From NCBI GenBank assembly GCA_009702945.1, contig WLGZ01000080.1, positions 1-5,040 on the forward strand: a DNA stretch of 5,040 nt. Reading direction: 5' to 3'. Made by a program: the position numbers and the translations under genes. The stretch's first letter is position 1, and each line of letters opens with the position of its first letter. Positions 1 to 5,040 of this stretch are shown here, piece after piece. The notes under the pieces are model-generated. The model had not been told where the DNA came from, made no database searches, and saw nothing but the letters and a program-made list of their open reading frames with translations. This DNA is from Actinomycetota bacterium. Lineage in GTDB: Bacteria > Actinomycetota > Actinomycetes > S36-B12 > UBA5976.

Positions 1-73
1 AAATAAGATCCACCCGCGCTTAGACACAATCCCGATTCTAGACATAGAGCATTTCCCAGTATTCTTAGGGATC
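1..73 (+). promoter_or_regulatory. leuS leader with weak promoter-like and ribosome-binding sequences
   Basis: This short leader has no supportable coding region. TAGACA at 21-26 resembles a -35 box (five of six matches to TTGACA). The best partner 16 bases downstream, CATAGA at 43-48, matches TATAAT at only three positions, so the promoter is a guess. AGGGA at 67-71 could pair with 16S rRNA, but it lies only two or three bases before the ATG at 74, which is closer than usual. The real promoter may lie upstream of the window. No T-box or other leader motif is visible in the bases available. Confidence 0.25.
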
Positions 74-2551
74 ATGAGCGAGCAGGTTATCCCAGATCCC
101 AATTTCTATGACGTTCACGCGGTTCAGGAGAAATGGCTGCCAGTTTGGGATGAATTAGCCCCATTTAGATCAGGTCGACCTGATGATTCTCGACCAACTA
201 AATATGTGCTCGACATGTTCCCGTATCCATCGGGCGACCTTCATATGGGTCACGCCGAGGCTTATGCCTTAGGCGATGTGATCTCTCGGTATTGGGTGCA
301 TCAAGGCTTCAACGTCATGCACCCAATTGGATGGGACGCCTTTGGACTTCCGGCTGAAAACGCAGCCATCAAGCGCAACGAAAGTCCTGCAATTTGGACT
401 TACGAAAATATTGCGATTCAAAAAGCTTCAATGCGCAGGTATGCCTGTTCATTCGACTGGGATCGTGTCCTAAATACTTGCGACCCGGAGTACTACCAAT
501 GGAACCAATGGTTCTTCTTGCAAATGTATGAACGCGGACTGGCTTACCGAAAAGATTCCGCAGTTAACTGGTGCCCTTCGTGTCAGACAGTTCTTGCTAA
601 CGAGCAGGTTGTTGGTGGCGAATGCGAACGTTGCGACTCTGCAGTAACTAAAAAGAAATTGAATCAGTGGTATTTCAAGATCACGGATTACGCTGATCGC
701 CTACTTGATGACATGAAGGAACTTGAAGGCCAATGGCCAGAGAAAGTTCTCTTGATGCAGCGCAACTGGATTGGTAGATCTCAAGGCGCCGAAGTTAGTT
801 TTGAAATCGAAGGTCGCGACGAATCTGTAGTCGTATACACAACACGTCCTGACACTTTGTATGGTGCAACTTTCTTCGTAGTGGCTGTTGACTCAGCACT
901 TGCTGCCGAATTAGCACAGGGGACTGAAAGCGAAACTGCATTCCAGGAATACTTGGAAAAAGTTAAATCAACTAGTGACATGGACCGCTTGGCTACTGAT
1001 CGCCCAAAGTCGGGTGTCTTCCTAAATCGTTACGCCATCAATCCAGTTAATGGTGAGCGACTTCAGATTTGGGCAAGTGATTACGTTCTTGCTGATTACG
1101 GAACTGGCGCAATCATGGCCGTACCTGCGCATGACCAAAGAGATCTTGATTTTGCCAAGGCTTTTGATTTACCAATTCGCGTAGTTGTGGCATCTGAAAC
1201 TGATCCTGCGATCACAGGTGAAGCAACTGCAGACGATGGCGCGCACGTTAACTCTGGAAACCTTGATGGCCTTGGCAAAGCCGATGCGATTGCAAAGATT
1301 ATTTCTGAGCTTGAAGTCAAGAAGCTGGGTAAGCCAGCAACAAACTACCGTCTTCGCGACTGGCTGATTTCTCGTCAAAGGTTCTGGGGAACTCCAATTC
1401 CGATCATTCATTGCCCATCTTGTGGCGAAGTGCCAGTACCGCTGGATCAATTGCCAGTTAAGTTGCCAGATGCTGCCGGACTTGATCTTGCACCTAAGGG
1501 AACATCACCGCTAGGCGCAGCCGATGAGTGGGCAAATGTGCCATGTCCAAAGTGTGCAGGTCCTGCTCGACGCGATGCGGACACCATGGATACTTTCGTT
1601 GATTCATCTTGGTACTACATGCGTTATCTGAATCCGCAACTAAGTACTGCGCCATTTGATCCAGACCAGGCAAAGAAGTGGCTACCAATCGACCAATATG
1701 TCGGTGGCGTCACGCACGCAATCTTGCACTTGCTTTACAGCCGATTCTTTACCAAGGTCATGTACGACATGGGCATGGTTAATTTCGTTGAACCTTTCAA
1801 GCGCTTACTGAATCAAGGCATGGTCCAGATGGATGGATCTGCAATGAGTAAGAGCCGTGGCAACTTAGTAAAACTAAGCGAAGAATTAGATGAACATGGT
1901 GTTGATGCAATTCGTTTAGCTCTGGTCTTCTCAGGTCCACCTGAAGATGATGTTGACTGGGCCGACGTTTCACCAAGTGGTGCCAGAAAGTTCTTGGCTC
2001 GCGCTTACCGCCTTGCTGGTGATGTGAATAGCGAACCGGGTTGTGACTTCACTACTGGTGATCTTGCACTTCGCAAAGCCACTCACAAAGCGTTAAACGA
2101 TGCTCAACTTGCCGTTGAGACTTACCGCTTCAATGTTGCAGTTGCTCGAACTATGGAACTAGTGAATGTAACTCGTAAAGCAATTGATTCAGGTTGCGGC
2201 CCAACTGATCCAGCAGCTCGCGAAGCTACCGAAGCTGTAGCGATCATGCTTTCGTTGGTTGCGCCTTACACCGCAGAAGAGATGTGGGCACGCCTTGGAC
2301 ACAAGCCAACTGTTGCGCTTGCCCCTTGGCCAGAAGTTGATCCAAAACTTTTGGTTGAAGATTCAGTGCAGTGTGTCATTCAGGTGAATGGAAAAATCAA
2401 AGAGCGCTTAGAGATTCCACCAAACATCACAGAAGATGAAATGCGGGAATTGGCAATGAGCCAGGCATCTGTAATTGAAGCCATTGCTGGTCAGAACATC
2501 AAGGTAGTTGTGGTCAAGCCGCCAAAGCTCGTAAACATAGTGCTCGGATAA
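74..2551 (+). CDS. leuS: Leucyl-tRNA synthetase (LeuRS), complete
   Basis: This cytoplasmic class I aminoacyl-tRNA synthetase charges tRNA-Leu with leucine using ATP (EC 6.1.1.4) and hydrolyses mischarged tRNA. The product has 825 residues, within the bacterial range. The catalytic HIGH motif is HMGH at residues 57-60. A first zinc site has Cys 167, 170, 184 and 187. The CP1 editing domain spans roughly 225-420, with the threonine-rich TTRPDT at 256-261 and HDQRD at 353-357, so editing should be functional. A second Cys4 site uses Cys 447, 450, 491 and 494. The signature loop reads AMSKS at 590-594; the lysine before the final serine is kept. The anticodon-binding helical domain follows (about 635-760), then the small C-terminal domain ending KLVNIVLG. 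The leucine-specific insertion that precedes KMSKS in the E. coli enzyme is absent. ATG at 74 is chosen because the protein begins with the expected N-terminal region (FYDVHAVQEKW) and the next in-frame ATG, at residue 48, would cut into the catalytic fold. Confidence 0.97.
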   Translation: MSEQVIPDPNFYDVHAVQEKWLPVWDELAPFRSGRPDDSRPTKYVLDMFPYPSGDLHMGHAEAYALGDVISRYWVHQGFNVMHPIGWDAFGLPAENAAIKRNESPAIWTYENIAIQKASMRRYACSFDWDRVLNTCDPEYYQWNQWFFLQMYERGLAYRKDSAVNWCPSCQTVLANEQVVGGECERCDSAVTKKKLNQWYFKITDYADRLLDDMKELEGQWPEKVLLMQRNWIGRSQGAEVSFEIEGRDESVVVYTTRPDTLYGATFFVVAVDSALAAELAQGTESETAFQEYLEKVKSTSDMDRLATDRPKSGVFLNRYAINPVNGERLQIWASDYVLADYGTGAIMAVPAHDQRDLDFAKAFDLPIRVVVASETDPAITGEATADDGAHVNSGNLDGLGKADAIAKIISELEVKKLGKPATNYRLRDWLISRQRFWGTPIPIIHCPSCGEVPVPLDQLPVKLPDAAGLDLAPKGTSPLGAADEWANVPCPKCAGPARRDADTMDTFVDSSWYYMRYLNPQLSTAPFDPDQAKKWLPIDQYVGGVTHAILHLLYSRFFTKVMYDMGMVNFVEPFKRLLNQGMVQMDGSAMSKSRGNLVKLSEELDEHGVDAIRLALVFSGPPEDDVDWADVSPSGARKFLARAYRLAGDVNSEPGCDFTTGDLALRKATHKALNDAQLAVETYRFNVAVARTMELVNVTRKAIDSGCGPTDPAAREATEAVAIMLSLVAPYTAEEMWARLGHKPTVALAPWPEVDPKLLVEDSVQCVIQVNGKIKERLEIPPNITEDEMRELAMSQASVIEAIAGQNIKVVVVKPPKLVNIVLG

Positions 2552-2554
2552 CTA

Positions 2555-3391
2555 ATGTCTGTTGGCATAGTCACTGACTCAACTTGCTACTTACCTGCTG
2601 AAGTAATTGCAGAACTTGGCATAGAAGTTGTGCCACTTCAAGTAATTAGTAATGGTGTTGCCTTCAATGAAGTAGGTGGCATCACAGTTGACGAAGTTGC
2701 CACTGCCTTGCGAAGCGGTAAGTCAGTAACCACATCACGTCCCAACCCCGAAGTATTTGTTGCAGCTTTCGAAAAGCTACATAACGCGGGTCATGAATCA
2801 ATAGTTAGTGTGCACTTATCCAGTGAGCTTTCTGGAACTTACGAATCAGCCGTGCTGGCCAGTCGAAAAGTAGATTTTCAGGTCGATGTTGTTGACTCTC
2901 GAGGAATTGCAATGATGCTTGGATTCGCAGCCCAAGCCGGCGGAAAGTTGGCAAACTCGGGCGGCAGTCACGCTGATGTTCTTGATTTGATCCAACGCAA
3001 GTGCGCTGGCGCTTCCATTATTTTTTATGTTGACTCACTTGAATTCCTTGAAAAAGGTGGGCGCATAACTGCAATGCAAGCCAAAATGGGCGCATCGATG
3101 AACCTCAAACCACTTCTTCACATGATCAATGGAAAAGTTGAGCAGCAGGAATTAGTAAGGTCCAGTGAAAAATCAATCGCACGAATGATTGAAATTGTTG
3201 GGGCAGCGGCCCGGATTAAGTCTGAGATCGCAATTCATCATGTCGAAGCACTCGATGCGGCCAACAGCGTTGCCCAGCAGCTCAAAGAATTAACTGGAAT
3301 AGCGACGATTTCAGTAACAAGTGCTGGCGCAGTTGTTGGAACCCACGTTGGCCCAGGAGCTTTAGCTGTCGTAGTAAGTCCACAGGTTTAG
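2555..3391 (+). CDS. DegV family fatty-acid-binding protein (FakB-like), complete
   Basis: The 278-residue product is the usual length for DegV proteins, soluble two-domain carriers that hold a single fatty acid. In Firmicutes the FakB members present it to the kinase FakA, giving acyl-phosphate for phospholipid synthesis. Family landmarks appear in order: TDSTCYLP at 7-14, TTSRPNP at 59-65, SSELSGTYESA at 89-99, VDSRG at 113-117, SLEFLEKGGRI at 161-171, LKPLLHMINGKV at 184-195, and GTHVGPGA at 262-269. The threonine of the TTSRP loop, the serine of the SSxLSGT loop and His264 correspond to positions that contact the fatty-acid carboxylate in FakB structures. There is no signal peptide or membrane segment. 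The start lies 3 bases after the leuS stop, with only a weak GGA at 2546-2548 upstream, so translation is probably coupled to leuS. No FakA-like gene is in the window; the fatty-acid role comes from the family, while the ligand and partner are inferred. Confidence 0.93.
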   Translation: MSVGIVTDSTCYLPAEVIAELGIEVVPLQVISNGVAFNEVGGITVDEVATALRSGKSVTTSRPNPEVFVAAFEKLHNAGHESIVSVHLSSELSGTYESAVLASRKVDFQVDVVDSRGIAMMLGFAAQAGGKLANSGGSHADVLDLIQRKCAGASIIFYVDSLEFLEKGGRITAMQAKMGASMNLKPLLHMINGKVEQQELVRSSEKSIARMIEIVGAAARIKSEIAIHHVEALDAANSVAQQLKELTGIATISVTSAGAVVGTHVGPGALAVVVSPQV

Positions 3392-3425
3392 TTACCCCAC
3401 AATTTAGATCACACTGGGATTTACC

Positions 3426-3446
3426 GGACCCTAATTACTAGGGTCC
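3426..3446 (+). promoter_or_regulatory. Perfect 8-bp hairpin overlapping the comEA ribosome-binding site
   Basis: GGACCCTA at 3426-3433 is the exact reverse complement of TAGGGTCC at 3439-3446, with a 5-base loop, ATTAC. In RNA this gives a stem with six G-C pairs. AGGG at 3440-3443, the only Shine-Dalgarno-like sequence before comEA, lies in the 3' arm eight bases from the ATG at 3452. A folded stem would therefore hide the ribosome-binding site. As DNA, the same dyad could be an operator. It is not a standard intrinsic terminator, because it is followed by AAAAC on this strand and by no T-run on the other. The structure is seen directly; the regulatory role is inferred. Confidence 0.55.
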
Positions 3447-3451
3447 AAAAC

Positions 3452-4144
3452 ATGCAGCTATTCAACAAACCCAAAGTTCAAGTATCAGTAACTGCATCTG
3501 AACGCCTTGCAAAACTTTTGGGTGGCCGACCTGAGCACTTGCCAGCACCTGAGTCTGCGCAGATTTTGATCACGCCACCACCACAGGCAATCAATCCAAT
3601 CCTGAAGATCGTAATCGTGGCAGTACTAGTAACTGCTGGCTTAGTTTGGTTAAACCGACCAGCTCCAGTTGCGGTGCCAGAAGTAGCCAGTACTGGAATT
3701 CCAATCACAGCAAATAACAGCACTGCCGTTTCTCCTCAAGGAATTGATCAAATAGTTGTTGACGTAAAGGGGGATGTTCAAACTCCAGGACTTGTAACGC
3801 TTCCAGCGGGAGGAAGAGTTGCAGATGCGATTGCTGCAGCCGGGGGAGTAATTCCAAGTGCAGACGTGACCGCAATCAATCTGGCGGAAAGATTGTCCGA
3901 TGGCCAAATGATTTTCATCGGCAACGCTCAATCAATGCAGTTAAGTTCAGATCCCCGAATAAACCTCAATCTTGCAACCGAGGCGGAGCTAGATTCATTG
4001 CCTGGAGTTGGACCAGTTATGGCTGGTCGAATAATTGCCTGGCGCGATTCTAATCAGCGGTTTCATTCCATCGAAGAGTTGCAAGAAGTACCGGGTATAG
4101 GACCGAAAGTTTTTGCGAACTTAAAAGCGCTTGTTCGTATTTAA
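3452..4144 (+). CDS. comEA: ComEA, membrane-anchored DNA receptor for DNA uptake, complete
   Basis: ComEA binds double-stranded DNA outside the membrane and delivers it to the ComEC channel during natural transformation. The 230-residue product has a proline-rich N-terminal tail of about 47 residues, one hydrophobic segment at about 48-67 (from NPILKIV to LVWL) that should span the membrane, and a low-complexity linker. An SLBB-type domain follows at about 101-158 (VVDVKGDVQTPGLVTLPAG, then DAIAAAGG). The C-terminal double helix-hairpin-helix DNA-binding domain occupies about 170-230, with hairpins LPGVGP (183-188) and VPGIGP (213-218) and the conserved NLNLATEAELDSLPGVG arrangement. The expected topology is an N-terminus inside and DNA-binding domains outside. 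ATG at 3452 is the first start in the open frame and has AGGG eight bases upstream inside a hairpin. comEC follows with no gap, which supports the competence assignment over a generic HhH protein. Confidence 0.93.
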   Translation: MQLFNKPKVQVSVTASERLAKLLGGRPEHLPAPESAQILITPPPQAINPILKIVIVAVLVTAGLVWLNRPAPVAVPEVASTGIPITANNSTAVSPQGIDQIVVDVKGDVQTPGLVTLPAGGRVADAIAAAGGVIPSADVTAINLAERLSDGQMIFIGNAQSMQLSSDPRINLNLATEAELDSLPGVGPVMAGRIIAWRDSNQRFHSIEELQEVPGIGPKVFANLKALVRI

Positions 4145-5040
4145 GTGGACTTTCGACTTAGTTCCTTAGCTGTTGCTACCTGGCTTTCAGCAGCAATTGT
4201 CATCACTTCGGTAGGACTAGCTAATCCCGTCTGGGTTAGCGCAATGTGTGCGACCTTCATTTTGGTGGCTCGAGTATTCATCCAAAAGTTTGCAAGCGAT
4301 GTGATCGAGACCAAGACACTACTAGCCATGATTCTGCTCGGCACCATACTTGGCACTGGGATTGCGGCACTTCGGATTTTGCCGCTCATAACAGGTCCGA
4401 TTGCGCAAGCAAGCCAATCGAACTCTGTCGTGTCAGGAATCGCAACGATTACCTCAGACCCAGTAGTCACGCATAGTAAAGAAGCCTTGAACTGGAATGA
4501 TCGCAAACTCTTACGGATTACATTGCGAATTGATTCTTTGACTGCGCGAGGCAAAACCTTCAATGTCGGATCGCCTGTCATGTCATTCATTACAGAGCCA
4601 GAACTGATTGCAGTTGCCGAGAATTACATTCCAGGACAGCGATTTGAGTTTTCCGGAAAACTAACGCCGGCCCCGATTGGGAAGCCATTTGCTGGCTATC
4701 TCAAACTCTTGGAGCCGCCAGTTTTGGTTCAGTCGGCACCTCGATATCAAATTTTGGCAGCTAACCTGCGAAGTGGATTACATGAATCATTGCGATTCAG
4801 TTCCGATGCTGCGCAAGGCCTGGTGCCAGGTCTAGCGCTAGGGGATAGTTCGGCATTAAAGCCAGAGTTGGCCAATCAAATGAAGGCTGCCGGACTGACA
4901 CATCTAATTGCAGTGTCTGGAACAAACGTCACACTGTTAATTGTTGTAGTCCTGGCAGTCCTGCGCGGGTTTCGAGTAAATCGAAATTGGCAATACTTCG
5001 CCACCGTTATCGCGCTGCTTGCATTTGTAGTTTTAGTTAG
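4145..5040 (+). CDS. comEC: ComEC/Rec2 family DNA-uptake channel, N-terminal part (runs off the window)
   Basis: ComEC is the polytopic inner-membrane channel that admits single-stranded DNA in natural transformation. The frame is open from GTG at 4145 to the window edge: 298 codons of a protein usually 700-800 residues long. Hydrophobic segments at about 8-24, 28-44 and 57-79 are followed by a soluble region at about 95-198, matching the N-terminal DUF4131/OB-like domain. The Competence domain then begins, with the family-typical stretch VPGLALGDSSALKPE (227-241) and MKAAGLTHLIAVSGTNV (246-262), followed by further membrane helices. GTG is chosen because the resulting start, MDFRLSSLAVATWLSAA, resembles actinobacterial ComEC N-termini and the next in-frame ATG (residue 34) would remove the first helix. 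No ribosome-binding site is visible; the gene abuts the comEA stop, so reinitiation by terminating ribosomes is likely. Whether a C-terminal metallo-beta-lactamase-like nuclease domain exists cannot be seen. Confidence 0.94.
   Translation, partial: MDFRLSSLAVATWLSAAIVITSVGLANPVWVSAMCATFILVARVFIQKFASDVIETKTLLAMILLGTILGTGIAALRILPLITGPIAQASQSNSVVSGIATITSDPVVTHSKEALNWNDRKLLRITLRIDSLTARGKTFNVGSPVMSFITEPELIAVAENYIPGQRFEFSGKLTPAPIGKPFAGYLKLLEPPVLVQSAPRYQILAANLRSGLHESLRFSSDAAQGLVPGLALGDSSALKPELANQMKAAGLTHLIAVSGTNVTLLIVVVLAVLRGFRVNRNWQYFATVIALLAFVVLV

Noticed and set aside
1..73. T-box or other amino-acid-responsive leader before leuS
   Set aside because: T-box leaders need the conserved TGGNACC-type antiterminator sequence and far more length than 73 bases. 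Neither is present, although more upstream sequence could change this.
1169..1450. Overlapping open frames inside leuS on both strands
   Set aside because: They overlap the editing and second zinc regions of a well-conserved LeuRS. Their translations show no family motif or plausible start context.
3426..3446. Intrinsic terminator after the DegV gene
   Set aside because: The stem is strong but is followed by AAAAC and then the comEA ATG, not by a run of T. On the other strand there is no T-run after the stem either.
3392..3451. Separate promoter for comEA in the 60-base gap
   Set aside because: TTAGAT (3404-3409) and TAATTA (3432-3437) resemble promoter boxes, but the 22-base spacing between them is too long and no better pair is visible.
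4141..4590. 149-codon open frame on the minus strand
   Set aside because: It lies entirely antisense to comEC, whose protein has clear family motifs, and its translation shows no recognisable domain. It is a shadow of the real gene.

Overview
The window is a compact, all-forward stretch of an ordinary bacterial chromosome. It carries four genes in the order leuS, a DegV-family gene, comEA and comEC, and comEC is cut off by the window edge. The gene order, the LeuRS variety and the N-terminal style of ComEA and ComEC suggest an actinobacterium. Base composition is moderate (27 of 60 bases are G+C in the one line I counted, 1021-1080), which is low for most Actinobacteria. With the very tight packing, this fits a small-genome aquatic actinobacterium of the Nanopelagicales (acI) kind, but that placement is inference and no rRNA or marker phylogeny is available here.

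Layout. Positions 1-73 are a short leader with no gene I can support. leuS (74-2551) encodes a complete leucyl-tRNA synthetase with its catalytic, editing and zinc-binding elements. Three bases later a complete DegV-family fatty-acid-binding protein begins (2555-3391). A 60-base gap (3392-3451) holds a perfect 8-bp hairpin whose 3' arm contains the only plausible ribosome-binding sequence of the next gene. comEA (3452-4144) encodes a complete membrane-anchored DNA receptor with SLBB and double helix-hairpin-helix domains. comEC (4145 to beyond 5040) starts with GTG directly after the comEA stop codon and in the same reading frame. Its first 298 codons are intact.

How the genes fit together. 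leuS is a translation housekeeping gene and the DegV protein is probably a fatty-acid carrier for a FakA-type kinase encoded elsewhere. ComEA and ComEC are the receptor and inner-membrane channel for uptake of single-stranded DNA. leuS and degV are probably cotranscribed, and comEA-comEC are translationally coupled. The hairpin is the most obvious place where the competence genes could be regulated separately.

I found no mobile element, CRISPR array, tRNA, rRNA or clearly novel system. The points worth a second look are the hairpin over the comEA start, the in-frame comEA-stop-comEC junction, and details of the LeuRS: an AMSKS signature, no leucine-specific insertion, and two intact Cys4 sites.
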